Shown here piece after piece: positions 8,600-16,999 of a stretch of 64,000 nt of DNA (within the stretch, counting starts at the first letter, position 1; each line of letters begins with the position of its first letter). A program made the translations under genes and the position numbers. The stretch is from Actinophytocola sp963727495 (GTDB taxonomy: Bacteria > Actinomycetota > Actinomycetes > Mycobacteriales > Pseudonocardiaceae), in NCBI GenBank assembly GCA_963727495.1, contig CAVSGQ010000005.1:124001-188000 (forward strand), read 5' to 3'. The notes beneath the pieces were generated by a model. That model was not told where the DNA came from, ran no database searches, and saw only the letters and a list, made by a program, of their open reading frames with translations.

Positions 8600-9181
8600 A
8601 TGTCCACGACACAGGTGCTGACCACCGAGCGGTTGACGCTGCGGCCCTGGCGGGTCGACGACGCCCAGGCGGCGTTGGACGTCTACGGTCACGCCGACGT
8701 GATCCGCTGGCTCAGCCCCGACATGGACCGGGTGACGGACCTGGCGGCCATGCGCCTGCTGCTTCAGCAGTGGATCGCCGAGGACGCACGCCTGCCCGCA
8801 CCCGCGGGCCGATGGGCGATCCACCGCAACTCCGACGACCATGTGATCGGCGGAGCCATCCTGCTCCCGCTGCCGCCCGGCAAGGAGGACCTCGAGATCG
8901 GCTGGCAACTGCACCCCGACGCCTGGGGCAACGGGTACGCCAGCGAGACCACCCACGCCCTCGCCACCTGGGCCTTCGCCCAGGACGTCTACGAGATCTT
9001 CGCCGTCGTCCGGCCCGGCAACGCCCGCGCCGCGGCCACCGTCCGGCACAACGGCATGCAGTGGGTCGGCGAAACCGGCAAGTACTTCGCCACCGACCTC
9101 CAGGTGTACCGACTCCGCGCGGCCGACCTCGACCGCACGGCACCCGAGGCGCACCACCCACCCGGCATCGGCCAGGACTGA
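8600..9181 (+). CDS. GNAT acetyltransferase (RimJ/RimL type)
   Basis: 193 aa from the Met at 8600 (MSTTQVLTTERLTLRPW). The fold reads as the RimJ/RimL-like branch of GNAT: TERLTLRPWRVDDAQ at the N-terminus, IGWQLHPDAWGNGYASE as the beta4/acetyl-CoA pyrophosphate loop, and RPGNARAAATVRHNGMQ near the C-terminus. It probably transfers acetyl to an amine of a protein N-terminus or small molecule. An upstream in-frame start at 8576 is less likely because homology begins at TTERL. It stands alone and is convergent with the DUF309 gene. Confidence 0.9.
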   Translation: MSTTQVLTTERLTLRPWRVDDAQAALDVYGHADVIRWLSPDMDRVTDLAAMRLLLQQWIAEDARLPAPAGRWAIHRNSDDHVIGGAILLPLPPGKEDLEIGWQLHPDAWGNGYASETTHALATWAFAQDVYEIFAVVRPGNARAAATVRHNGMQWVGETGKYFATDLQVYRLRAADLDRTAPEAHHPPGIGQD

Positions 9182-9194
9182 CCCGGCGGGGTAC

Positions 9195-9689
9195 TCAGCG
9201 CGGCCCGCGGAGGCGAGGAGGCGGTAGCTCGTCGGCTCCGGTGTCGAGGGCCGTGATGTGGTCGTGGGCCCAGCGAAGCAGCCCGGCGATGTCGATGCCG
9301 TGTGGCGGGTCGTCCCGGTAGGGCGCCACGTGATCGGCGCCGCGTCTGAGCAGGGCGACCGCGCCGGTTCTGTTGCCGCGGGCGGCGTGGGTAGCGCCCA
9401 CGGCCAGCTGCGCCAGGCCCTTCCACAGGGCGCGCCGCGCCTCGGGGGCGGCCTTCCAGGCGTCTTCGAGCACCTCGTGGGCGTGGAACGGCATGCCGCC
9501 GTCGAGCAGCCGCTGGGCCTCGGCGAGGGTCTGGGCCGGTGACCGGGGGACCCCCTCGGGCTGGCGCGCGACACCGGTCGCGCCGCGTGGCAGCGGGCGA
9601 CCCAGCCCGTCGCGGGGGCGGGCGTTGCGTGCGCGGCCGCTGTCGTCGCGGTCGCGATCGGCGGGATTCCCGCCGCTGTCCGAGTCCAC
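9195..9689 (-). CDS. DUF309 domain protein
   Basis: 164 aa. Residues about 55-140 form the helical DUF309 domain with the signature GGMPFHAHEVLEDAWK and a second helix pair WKGLAQLAVGATHAARGN. The N-terminal 50 residues are polar and probably disordered. The start is GTG at 9689, preceded by TAAGGAGGCCGGCGG, in which the TAA is the stop of the upstream ANTAR gene, so the genes are in one transcript. Biochemical function of DUF309 is unknown to me. Confidence 0.85.
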   Translation of the reverse strand: MDSDSGGNPADRDRDDSGRARNARPRDGLGRPLPRGATGVARQPEGVPRSPAQTLAEAQRLLDGGMPFHAHEVLEDAWKAAPEARRALWKGLAQLAVGATHAARGNRTGAVALLRRGADHVAPYRDDPPHGIDIAGLLRWAHDHITALDTGADELPPPRLRGPR

Positions 9690-9702
9690 TCCGCCGGCCT
9701 CC

Positions 9703-10461
9703 TTACGCGCGGGGCGGCGCGGCGGGTGTCCTGCGGGAACGCTTCCGGAGCAGTTCGTCGTCGATCGATCCGTCGATGATGTGTGCGGCGACGTCGCTCA
9801 GCCGATGCCCGCGGCTGCGGGCGTAGTCGCGCATCAGCGCGAACACCTGGTCCATGGGCAGGCCGGTGCGCTGGGCGAGGACACCCTTGGCCTGTTCGAG
9901 CTGAACGCGGCTGTTGAGGGCCGTCTGCAGCTGGGTGGCGAGGCGCTCGCCGGCGGCGATGGCGCGTTCCTGGATCAGGCCGACCGTGGCGACGTCGGCC
10001 ATGGCCTGGCCGATTCCCAGGTCCGCCTCGTTCAGCAGCCCGGGCTCGGTCCGGAACAGGTTCAGCGCGCCGATCGTCTCCGCGCGCAGCCGCATCGGCA
10101 GGGCCTGTGCCGAGTGGAACCCGAGCCGCTGCAGCTGCTCGGTGAACGCCGGCCACGACGACCGCATCGCGGGCAGGTCGTCCCGGGCCACGGGGTGTCC
10201 GGAGCGGTAGCAGTCCAGGCACGGGCCCTCGTTGTTCTGCAGCTCGTAGAGCTCCAGCAGGTGCGCCTCCTCGGTGGAGGACGCCATCACGTGCAGGCCA
10301 CCGTGGTGGTCGGCCAGCATGATCCCCGCGGCGTCGGCGTCGAGCAGCTCGACGCTGCGGGTGGCCAGCGTGTGGAGGAAGTCGATGACGTCGAAGTCGG
10401 CGACCAGGGTGTCGGCCAGGTCCACGAACGTGCTGGCAAGGAGTCGTTCCCGGCTCGTCAT
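9703..10461 (-). CDS. GAF-ANTAR transcription antiterminator
   Basis: 252-aa cytoplasmic regulator. The GAF sensor domain covers about residues 20-165 (VELLDADAAGIMLAD, ELQNNEGPCLDCYRSG). The C-terminal ANTAR domain covers about 175-235 (LNSRVQLEQAKGVLAQRTG, then FALMRDYARSRGHRLSDVA). ANTAR domains bind paired hairpins in nascent RNA and prevent termination. It is the second gene of a minus-strand run with another GAF-ANTAR gene 28 bp upstream and DUF309 downstream. The signal sensed is unknown. Confidence 0.92.
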   Translation of the reverse strand: MTSRERLLASTFVDLADTLVADFDVIDFLHTLATRSVELLDADAAGIMLADHHGGLHVMASSTEEAHLLELYELQNNEGPCLDCYRSGHPVARDDLPAMRSSWPAFTEQLQRLGFHSAQALPMRLRAETIGALNLFRTEPGLLNEADLGIGQAMADVATVGLIQERAIAAGERLATQLQTALNSRVQLEQAKGVLAQRTGLPMDQVFALMRDYARSRGHRLSDVAAHIIDGSIDDELLRKRSRRTPAAPPRA

Positions 10462-10489
10462 GAGCCCACTGCCTCCGCTGTCTCGGGGG

Positions 10490-11218
10490 TCACGGCCGAC
10501 CCTGCCGCGGCGTGGTACCGGGCTCGCTGTCGTCGAAGGACATGCGGCGGCTGACCACGTCGGCGGCGATCGATGACACCGTACGTCCTGAAGCGTACGC
10601 GTGCGCCCGCAGCCGCAGCAGCGCCTCGGCGAGGCCGATGCCGAGTTGGATCGTGATCATCCCGGTCGCCTGGTGGACCTCGGCCGTGCTGTCGATCGGC
10701 CCGGTGAGCGCGGCGTCCTCCCCGCGGTCCTGCAGGTGCAGCACCACGACGGTGGCCGAGTCGGCGAAGGCCAGCGCCTCGGCGAGGTCGGAGCCCGTGA
10801 GTGGCCCGGGTGCGTCGCGGTAGAGGTCGAGGACGCCCACGCGGATGGCGCCGACCCGCAGCGGGAACGCGAACACGGCGTGGACGCCGGCGTCGAGCAC
10901 GGCCGCGCCGAACCGCGGCCAGCGTGGCGACCCGGCCGCCGCCAGGTCCGGTTCGAGCACCGGGCGACCGCCGCCGGACGCCTCGACGCAGGGGCCCTCA
11001 CCGAGGGTGAACTGCAGTTCCTCCAGCTGCTGGGCCCGCGCGTCGGTGGCCGCCAGGATCACCCCGCTGGGTCCGGCGGCGGTCATCAGCGCCACACCGA
11101 CACCGGTGACCGGCAACGCGGACAGGCAGGCCGAGCACAGCCTGGCGGGCAGCGTGCCCTGCCCACCCCGGTCGTGCGCGATCACGGACAGGATCTCGGC
11201 GACCCGGGGACTGCTCAC
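10490..11218 (-). CDS. GAF-ANTAR transcription antiterminator (second copy)
   Basis: 242 aa from GTG 11218 (VSSPRVAEILSVIAHD). The frame extends further upstream, but that part is antisense to the desaturase and has no coding character. The GAF domain (about 20-150) contains QFTLGEGPCVEA, the motif common in this family. ANTAR occupies about 165-230 (VHQATGMITIQLGIGLAEA, LRAHAYASGRTVSSIA). It is a divergent paralogue of the next gene, not a recent duplicate. It is likely part of the same operon. Confidence 0.9.
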   Translation of the reverse strand: MSSPRVAEILSVIAHDRGGQGTLPARLCSACLSALPVTGVGVALMTAAGPSGVILAATDARAQQLEELQFTLGEGPCVEASGGGRPVLEPDLAAAGSPRWPRFGAAVLDAGVHAVFAFPLRVGAIRVGVLDLYRDAPGPLTGSDLAEALAFADSATVVVLHLQDRGEDAALTGPIDSTAEVHQATGMITIQLGIGLAEALLRLRAHAYASGRTVSSIAADVVSRRMSFDDSEPGTTPRQGRP

Positions 11219-11300
11219 GTGGCGTCCGGCCGACGGCCCGGTCTGAGCACCTCGGCCGGCGGGCCGGTGCGCGGGGGACGGTACGGCAGCACGACGGTGG

Positions 11301-12281
11301 TCATGGTGTCGCCGCGTCCGTGGCGTGCCGGGTCCGGTCCGTGGTGGCGGTGATGCGGGCGATCCGAGCGGGGTTGGTCCAGCGCGCGTCGGTGACCCAG
11401 CCGAGTTTCTCGAACGCCCAGATGACTCTGGCGGAGATGTCGACCTGGCCGGGGAGCACGCCGTGGCGGGCGCAGGTGGGGTCGGCGTGGTGGGAGTTGT
11501 GCCAGGACTCGCCCATGGACAGGATCGCCAGCGGCCAGAAGTTGGCGGCCTTGTCGCGGGAGACGAACGGCCGGTCACCGATCATGTGGCAGATCGAGTT
11601 GATGGACCAGGTGACGTGGTGCAGGAAGGACACGCGCACCAGTCCGGCCCAGAAGAACGCGGTCAGCGCGCCCCACCAGGACCAGGTGATCAGTCCGCCG
11701 AGCGCGGTGGGCACGCCGACGGTGAGCACGACCCAGAGGGGGAAGAGCCGGTCGACGATGCGCAGGTCCCGGTCGGCGAGCAGGTCCGGGGCGAACCGTT
11801 CGGCGTTGGTGCTGACCCGCTCGAACAGCCAGCCCATGTGCGCGTGCCAGAACCCCTTGGCGAGGGCGAGCGGGCCGGTGCCGAACAGCCAGGGGGAGTG
11901 CGGGTCGCCCTCGCGGTCGGAGAAGGCGTGGTGTCGCCGGTGGTCGGCGACCCAGCCGATCACCGGTCCCTGCGCGGCGAGACCGCCGGCGACGGCCAGG
12001 GCGATACGCAGCGCGCGGGTGGCCTTGAACGCCCGGTGGGTGAAGTGCCGGTGATAGCCGACCGTCACTCCGAGGCAGGACACCACGTAGAACGCGGTCG
12101 CGAGGGCGAGGTCGGTCCAGCCCAGCCCCCAGCCCCACGCGATCGGGACCGCCGCGACCAACGCGGCGAACGGGATCAGCACGAAGACCTTGACGAGGAT
12201 CTGGTCGGCCATCGATCGACCGGGGAGGACCATCGGCTTCGGATCAGGTCGCGGTGGGCGAGTCGCGGCAGGTGCGGTCAT
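11301..12281 (-). CDS. acyl-CoA delta-9-type desaturase
   Basis: 326-aa membrane di-iron desaturase of the stearoyl-CoA type. Histidine boxes are HRHFTH (77-82), HRRHH (114-118) and HNSHH (261-265). This is the classical arrangement for enzymes placing the first double bond in saturated acyl chains. Hydrophobic segments lie at about 30-75, 92-112 and 180-220. With the QxxHH desaturase at 2488-3519 the region has two distinct desaturation activities. It is the first gene of the minus-strand run ending with DUF309; the 82-bp gap to the ANTAR gene leaves room for a separate promoter. Confidence 0.93.
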   Translation of the reverse strand: MTAPAATRPPRPDPKPMVLPGRSMADQILVKVFVLIPFAALVAAVPIAWGWGLGWTDLALATAFYVVSCLGVTVGYHRHFTHRAFKATRALRIALAVAGGLAAQGPVIGWVADHRRHHAFSDREGDPHSPWLFGTGPLALAKGFWHAHMGWLFERVSTNAERFAPDLLADRDLRIVDRLFPLWVVLTVGVPTALGGLITWSWWGALTAFFWAGLVRVSFLHHVTWSINSICHMIGDRPFVSRDKAANFWPLAILSMGESWHNSHHADPTCARHGVLPGQVDISARVIWAFEKLGWVTDARWTNPARIARITATTDRTRHATDAATP

Positions 12282-12728
12282 GGAAGTGTCCTATCCGGAC
12301 CAAAGAGGGGAAGTGCCCCGCCCGCGAACGATTGACCGTTCTCGGTGGGTATCGGCGGTGTGGGCCCCGCCGGCCGGCCGCGACCGTGCTCTGGTGAGGT
12401 TCCGCGATCCCGACCATGGGTGCGGTACTCGAGACGGGTCGGGCTGTGACATGAAAACTCCCGGGTCGGCCGGCTACTCGCCGGGGTCCCGGGCACTCAC
12501 TCGCCACAGTACGCGCCTTGCCGGGAAACGCACCAGGGGCGACACTTTCCCGGTCCCGCCGGGCGCCCACGCGGCCGTGCCCCCGACAGCCGACACCGCG
12601 AGCCGAGCTCCCTCAACCGGGCGATGCGCCGTTCGGCGAGGTAAACTGGGTGGTAGCCGGACACGACGACATCCCATTCCCGAGGTGCCCGCCCTTCCGG
12701 CGTGAATCCCCGGAAGAAGCGGTTCGTC
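12282..12728. other. intergenic region with one doubtful minus-strand ORF
   Basis: About 450 bp between the delta-9 desaturase and the LapA-like gene. Apart from the doubtful frame at 12497-12730 no gene was recognised. The part nearest the desaturase should carry its promoter. Confidence 0.4.
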
Positions 12729-12730
12729 AT
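12497..12730 (-). CDS. doubtful small ORF overlapping the LapA-like start
   Basis: Minus-strand frame whose ATG (12730) is embedded in the ATG of the plus-strand LapA-like gene (GTCATGAC). The first 45 residues (MTNRFFRGFTPEGRAPREW, then VVVSGYHPVYLAERRIARLR) look protein-like and use G/C in most third positions. The rest is low-complexity. A GGGGGTC stretch could serve as ribosome site. No family was recognised, and sharing a start codon with the LapA-like gene makes it uncertain. Confidence 0.3.
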   Translation of the reverse strand: MTNRFFRGFTPEGRAPREWDVVVSGYHPVYLAERRIARLRELGSRCRLSGARPRGRPAGPGKCRPWCVSRQGAYCGE

Positions 12731-13112
12731 GACCGACCCCCGCACCCGCCGTGAGACCGACAGCCAGGTCTCGCACCGTCCGACGGCGACCGCCTCCCCG
12801 CCGCCGGCGACACCGACGACCCCGGCGGAGGCTGAGCCTCAACCCACGCGTGAGCCCGTGCAGGTGCCCCACACCCGCACCGGCACGGCCTGGGTGGCCC
12901 TCATCGGCGCCGCGTTGCTGGCCGTGCTGCTGATCGTCTTCCTCGTGCAGAACACCGGCAGCACCGAGATCTCGTTCCTGTGGATGACCACCACTACCCC
13001 GCTGGCGGTCGCGTTGCTGATCGCGGCGGTCGGCTCGGTGCTGCTCACACTGATCCTCGGCACCGCACGCATCGCCCAGCTGCGGCGCCTGGTTCGCAAG
13101 CAGCGCCGCTGA
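12729..13112 (+). CDS. LapA-domain (DUF1049) membrane protein
   Basis: 127 aa. A Pro/Thr-rich cytoplasmic N-terminus (about 1-55) precedes two transmembrane helices (about 60-80, VALIGAALLAVLLIVFLVQN; about 92-112) and a basic C-terminal tail (RLVRKQRR). The pattern QNTGSTEISFLW between the helices is the hallmark of the LapA/DUF1049 family. Start at ATG 12729 follows GGAAGAAG with 9-nt spacing; a GTG at 12702 is the alternative. Role in actinobacteria is unclear, probably envelope related. It is convergent with the acetyltransferase. Confidence 0.85.
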   Translation: MTDPRTRRETDSQVSHRPTATASPPPATPTTPAEAEPQPTREPVQVPHTRTGTAWVALIGAALLAVLLIVFLVQNTGSTEISFLWMTTTTPLAVALLIAAVGSVLLTLILGTARIAQLRRLVRKQRR

Positions 13113-13131
13113 GAAGTCCCGCACGGGGGCC

Positions 13132-13707
13132 TTACCCGCCTTCCACCGGCCGGATGACGCGTGCCGGTGATCCCGCGGCGATGACATTGGGTGGCAGGCT
13201 CTTCATGACCACGGAACCCGCCCCCACGATCGTGTTCTCGCCGATGGTGACGCCGGGGCCGACGATGGAGCCGGCCCCCAGCCAGACGTTGTCCTCGATC
13301 ACGATGGGACTGCCGTATCCCCACTTTTCCCGCCGCGGCCGGGGCTCCAGCGTGTGTCCGGCGGCCAGGAGCTGGGAGTAGGACCCGAGCAGGACGTCGT
13401 CGCCGATCGTGATCCGTCCGACGTCGAGGAAGATGACCCCGAAGTTCGCGTAGCTCCGGGCGCCGATCCTCGTCTGGTAGCCGTAGTTGAAGTAGATCGG
13501 CGGTCGAAGGTACGACCCCTCGCCGATGGCACCCAGCAGTTCCTTGAGCAGGCGGTGCCGGGTGTCGAGGTCCAGCACGGAACTCCGGTTGTACTCCTCC
13601 GACAGGGCCAGCGCTCGTCGGTTCTCCGCGGTCAGTTCCGGCCCGTTGGCGAGATGGAGCTCCCCGGCCAGCATCAGGTCTCGCATCGAACGATCGTCAG
13701 GCTGCAT
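13132..13707 (-). CDS. maltose/galactoside-type O-acetyltransferase (LbH fold)
   Basis: 191 aa from ATG 13707, preceded by GGAGGGCGGAG. The N-terminal Mac helix region (MRDLMLAGELHLANGPEL) is followed by left-handed beta-helix hexapeptide repeats: YANFGVIFLDVGRITIGDDV, then IEDNVWLGAGSIVGPGVTIG. The C-terminus AAGSPARVIRPV is typical of LacA/Maa enzymes. It should transfer acetyl from acetyl-CoA to a sugar hydroxyl in the cytoplasm as a trimer. An extra 38 residues of open frame upstream are not conserved in kind and were excluded. Confidence 0.92.
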   Translation of the reverse strand: MQPDDRSMRDLMLAGELHLANGPELTAENRRALALSEEYNRSSVLDLDTRHRLLKELLGAIGEGSYLRPPIYFNYGYQTRIGARSYANFGVIFLDVGRITIGDDVLLGSYSQLLAAGHTLEPRPRREKWGYGSPIVIEDNVWLGAGSIVGPGVTIGENTIVGAGSVVMKSLPPNVIAAGSPARVIRPVEGG

Positions 13708-13931
13708 AGCTCCGCCCTCCACGGACAGTCCGCTGCCTCGGAGGCCGGATGTCGCCCGCGACTTTCGCTCCGGCTGCCAATTCACCGCTTCACGGTCCCG
13801 CGCGCTCCGGGGCCGCGACATCTCCCAGATTGCTCTCCTCCTTCCGTCCCCGCGAAAAATGGGGTGAACTAGGGTTGGCTTCGGGCAGGATCGTTGCCGG
13901 CGAATTGTCGGCGAGTCATGGAGGGGAGCGA

Positions 13932-14882
13932 ATGTTTCTCATTACCGGCGGCCTTGGTTCCATCGGGTCACACACCGCACGGGCACTGCTCGATCTGGGC
14001 GAATCCGTCGTGGTCACGGCGCACCGGTCCACCGACCCGCCGGAGTTCCTCGCCGGCGAGCCCGAGGGCCGGGTCGTCGTCGAGCCGCTCGACACCGCGG
14101 ACGAGGCGGCCTTCCTCGACATCGGGAAGCGGCACGAGATCACCGGGATCGTGCACCTCGCGGCGGCCCCGTACAACCTGCCCGATCCGATCGAGTACCT
14201 CCGCGCCGACAGCGTCGGCATGCTCAACGCACTCCAGGCGGCGAAGGAGTGGGGCGTGCGGCGGTTCTCCGTCGCCAGCACCATCGGCGCGTACATGGGG
14301 GTCGACGAGGTCCCGTGGCGCGAGGACGCCCTGCTGCCGGTGGTGGCGCCGTTCCACATCCCGGTGTTCAAGAGGACCGCGGAGCTGTGGGCCGAACTGG
14401 TCGGCGACAGTGCCGGGTTCGACACGGTGAGCCTGCGGATCGGCACCATCTGGGGGCCCCTCAGCCTGCCCGACTCGCCCTTCTTCGCGCTGCCCCGCCT
14501 GCTCAGCGCGGCGGTCTGGGGCCAGGCCCCCGATCTCACCCCGCCCCGCCCGGCCGCGTACGCCGAGGACGCCACCGACCTGTGCTACGTGAAGGACTGC
14601 GGCCGGGCCATCGCGCTGCTCATGGTCGCGGAGCGGCTGAACCATCGCATCTACAACGTCTCGAGTGGACGGCTGGTGGGCTACGGCGAGGTCGTCGACG
14701 CGATCAACGCCACCGTTCCAGGCGCGAACATCACGCTCCCGGCGGGTCGCAACCCCGAGCGGCCCACGGCCGGCTACCTCGACATCACCCGGTTGCGGGA
14801 GGACACCGGCTTCCAGCCGGAGTACGACGTCGAGCGCACCGTGCGGGACTACGCCGACTGGCTGCGCAACCACGACAGCTGA
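13932..14882 (+). CDS. NAD-dependent epimerase/dehydratase (extended SDR) lacking the canonical Tyr
   Basis: 316 aa from ATG 13932 with GGAGGGGAGCGA upstream. The dinucleotide motif is at the very N-terminus (ITGGLGSIGSHTARAL). The VHLAAAP strand and SVASTIGAYMG follow. In the position of the catalytic YxxxK the sequence reads HIPVFKRTAELW, so Lys is present but Tyr is replaced by Ile. The C-terminal substrate domain contains RIYNVSSGRLVGYGE and the end YADWLRNHDS. A strong terminator hairpin follows. The substrate is unknown; with the usual Tyr missing, activity may be altered or use another residue. Confidence 0.88.
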   Translation: MFLITGGLGSIGSHTARALLDLGESVVVTAHRSTDPPEFLAGEPEGRVVVEPLDTADEAAFLDIGKRHEITGIVHLAAAPYNLPDPIEYLRADSVGMLNALQAAKEWGVRRFSVASTIGAYMGVDEVPWREDALLPVVAPFHIPVFKRTAELWAELVGDSAGFDTVSLRIGTIWGPLSLPDSPFFALPRLLSAAVWGQAPDLTPPRPAAYAEDATDLCYVKDCGRAIALLMVAERLNHRIYNVSSGRLVGYGEVVDAINATVPGANITLPAGRNPERPTAGYLDITRLREDTGFQPEYDVERTVRDYADWLRNHDS

Positions 14883-14894
14883 CGAGCGGCACGG

Positions 14895-14929
14895 CGAGGC
14901 GCCCGTCCCCGGTGGGGGCGGGCGCCTCG
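14895..14929. terminator. strong hairpin terminator between convergent genes
   Basis: CGAGGCGCCCG, a CCCC block, loop, GGGG, then CGGGCGCCTCG. The arms form an 11-bp perfect stem extended by four C:G pairs. It is placed just after the epimerase stop and before the GH13 stop, so it can serve both directions. Confidence 0.85.
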
Positions 14930-14969
14930 TGGCGTGCCGTCCACCTCCGGGGAGTGGGGCCGGGTCGTG

Positions 14970-16499
14970 TCAGGTTCGGTAGATCCCGTAGCCGTGCCCC
15001 GCGACGTGCAGCCCGGTGGCGTCGTAGCCGGTACTCCGGCCGAGGACCAGCTCGCCGGGCGCCACCACGTCCACTGTGGACGAACGGAGCGCCGGGTTGA
15101 CCACCACGGTGAACTCGCCGCGCCGGTAGACCAACGGGTACCCGGACCGGACGACCTCGACCCCGGCGCGGGCGCCGAGCGCCGGGTTGGCCTTGCGCAG
15201 GGCGATCAGGTCGCGGACCAGGTTCAGCGTCGAGTCCGGGTCGGCGCGCTGGTCGGCCACGTTCGGGCGGGTCGGCGACGGGTTCGGCGGCAGGTAGGTG
15301 ACCGCCGGGTCCGCCGCGTCCCACTGCATCGGGGTGCGCGAGCCCGCCCGGTTGAAGCCGTCCTCGAAGACCCGCAGCAGGCTGCCCTCGTGGTCGGGCA
15401 GGCCCGGCTGATACTGGGTGCCGATCTCGTCGCCGAAGTAGATCGCCGGCAGCGTCGGCCAGGTCAGCAGGAAAACCAGCGCGGCCCGCGCGTGCTCGGC
15501 CGTGCGCGATCCGGCCACCAGCCTCGGCCAGTCGTGGTTCGACGTCGGCAGGATGGCGTGTCCGTTCTGACCGATTATTGCGGACGCGGTGGCCCATTCG
15601 GCGAGGAACGCGGTCATCGAGCCCTGGCCTGCCGCGTCGAAATAGCAGGGCTGGGTGGATTCCCACGTCACGTCGAAGACCGCGTAGTTGTGGAACAGCG
15701 ACCGGAATGCGCGGCTTTCCCCGTAATGCATGAAGAAGTCCGCATGGAAACCCGCGGGAATGGCGACCTGTGGCTGATTCCACTCCGACAACAACGCCGC
15801 ATCCGGATGCGCGCGGTCGATCCACGCGCGGATCTCCCGCCACAGCTTCGCCGTCTCCACGGTACCGGGGTCGTCCTTGACCAGCGACGGCGCCATGTCC
15901 ACCCGGAACCCCGCGGCCCCCAGGCCCAGCCAGAAGTCCAGGATGTCGCGCAACGCCTTGCGGTTCGCCCGCGGCCCGTCGGCGTCCACCGGCTGGCGCC
16001 ACGGCTCCGCCTCGTTCATCCGTGCGTACCCGAAGTTCAGCGCGGGCTGGAACGGGTAGTAGTTCGGCAGGTAGAAGCCGCCGCGGCCGCCCGGTGACGG
16101 TTGGAAGCCCGGAGCCTGCTTGTCGGCCCAGATGTAGCGGTGGTCCCCGGGGTCGTTCGCGGAGTGGACGAACCACTGGTGCTGGTCGGAGGTGTGTCCG
16201 GCGACCAGGTCGAGCAGCACCCTGATCCCGTGCCTGCCCGCCGCGTCGAGCAGTTTGACCAGGTCGTCGACGGTGCCGTAGCGCGGGTCGATCGTGTAGT
16301 AGTCGGCGACGTCGTACCCCCCGTCGAGCATGGGGGAGGCGTAGCACGGGTTCAGCCACACCGTGTTGACGCCCAACCACTCAAGATAGTCCAGTTTGGA
16401 CTCGACGCCCGCGAGGTCGCCGATCCCGTCACCGTTGGAGTCCGCGAAGCTCTGCGGGTAGACCTGATACAGGACGGCATCCGCCAGCCAGTCGACCAT
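14970..16499 (-). CDS. GH13 alpha-glucosidase/trehalose synthase-like enzyme
   Basis: 509 aa from ATG 16499 (MVDWLADAVLYQVYPQSFAD). It is a (beta/alpha)8 GH13 enzyme with GIGDLAGVESKLDYLEWLGV, the nucleophile Asp at about 201 (GFRVDMAPS), the acid/base Glu at about 239 (LLSEWNQP) and the third Asp in TSNHDWPR. The C-terminal beta-sandwich ends GYGIYRT. No signal peptide, so it acts inside the cell on alpha-glucosides such as maltose, trehalose or oligosaccharides. The frame is open for another 149 residues upstream but that part is not GH13-like. No sugar transporter adjoins it. Confidence 0.9.
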   Translation of the reverse strand: MVDWLADAVLYQVYPQSFADSNGDGIGDLAGVESKLDYLEWLGVNTVWLNPCYASPMLDGGYDVADYYTIDPRYGTVDDLVKLLDAAGRHGIRVLLDLVAGHTSDQHQWFVHSANDPGDHRYIWADKQAPGFQPSPGGRGGFYLPNYYPFQPALNFGYARMNEAEPWRQPVDADGPRANRKALRDILDFWLGLGAAGFRVDMAPSLVKDDPGTVETAKLWREIRAWIDRAHPDAALLSEWNQPQVAIPAGFHADFFMHYGESRAFRSLFHNYAVFDVTWESTQPCYFDAAGQGSMTAFLAEWATASAIIGQNGHAILPTSNHDWPRLVAGSRTAEHARAALVFLLTWPTLPAIYFGDEIGTQYQPGLPDHEGSLLRVFEDGFNRAGSRTPMQWDAADPAVTYLPPNPSPTRPNVADQRADPDSTLNLVRDLIALRKANPALGARAGVEVVRSGYPLVYRRGEFTVVVNPALRSSTVDVVAPGELVLGRSTGYDATGLHVAGHGYGIYRT

Positions 16500-16999
16500 G
16501 CCAGCCACCGTACAAGCCCGACCGGGTCGACCGGATCTTCCAGGATGCGCGGCACGGTCGCCGTCGGAGGTGCTCCGCCCGAACTCCTCGAGCAGGCGGT
16601 TGAACGTCGCGGGGCCTCCAGCATCGCGGCGGCTCCGCTTCGGTGCGGCCGTCCACCGGGTCGGCGGGAGCCGGGGACGAACGGGCGCCGCAGGAAGGCG
16701 CGGGCCGCGGTGGTGAAAGTCCGCCTCGAACGGGGTGCGGAACGCGGCCACCCTGCCCTCGTCCGGCTCGGTCTCGCCGAGGGAGGAGCACACCTCGACC
16801 CAGTCACTCCACCAAGCGACTCCAGGACGGGTACCGAGAGCGTAGCCCCTGCCGGGTCGGGTCTTTTGTCCGCTATGGCCGATTGGTCGCGACGCTGAGT
16901 AGTCGCTACGCCGTTGCGTGCACAACGGTATAGCGGCATTTCGCACCGGACCGAATACTTGCGGGCGCGGGGGATTTCGCCGCGTGAAAGGGAACAGCC
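16500..16999. other. divergent promoter region between GH13 and SDR genes
   Basis: About 500 bp without a supported gene. Near 16911-16928 lies an inverted repeat CCGTTG-N6-CAACGG, directly followed by a TATAGC -10-like hexamer at 16929-16934. This is a plausible regulated promoter for the SDR gene at 17000. The part nearest the GH13 gene shows no clear signal. Confidence 0.45.

Noticed and set aside
8185..8625. 146-residue minus-strand frame upstream of the GNAT gene
   Set aside because: It overlaps the GNAT start antisense, has no ribosome site and no recognisable domain.
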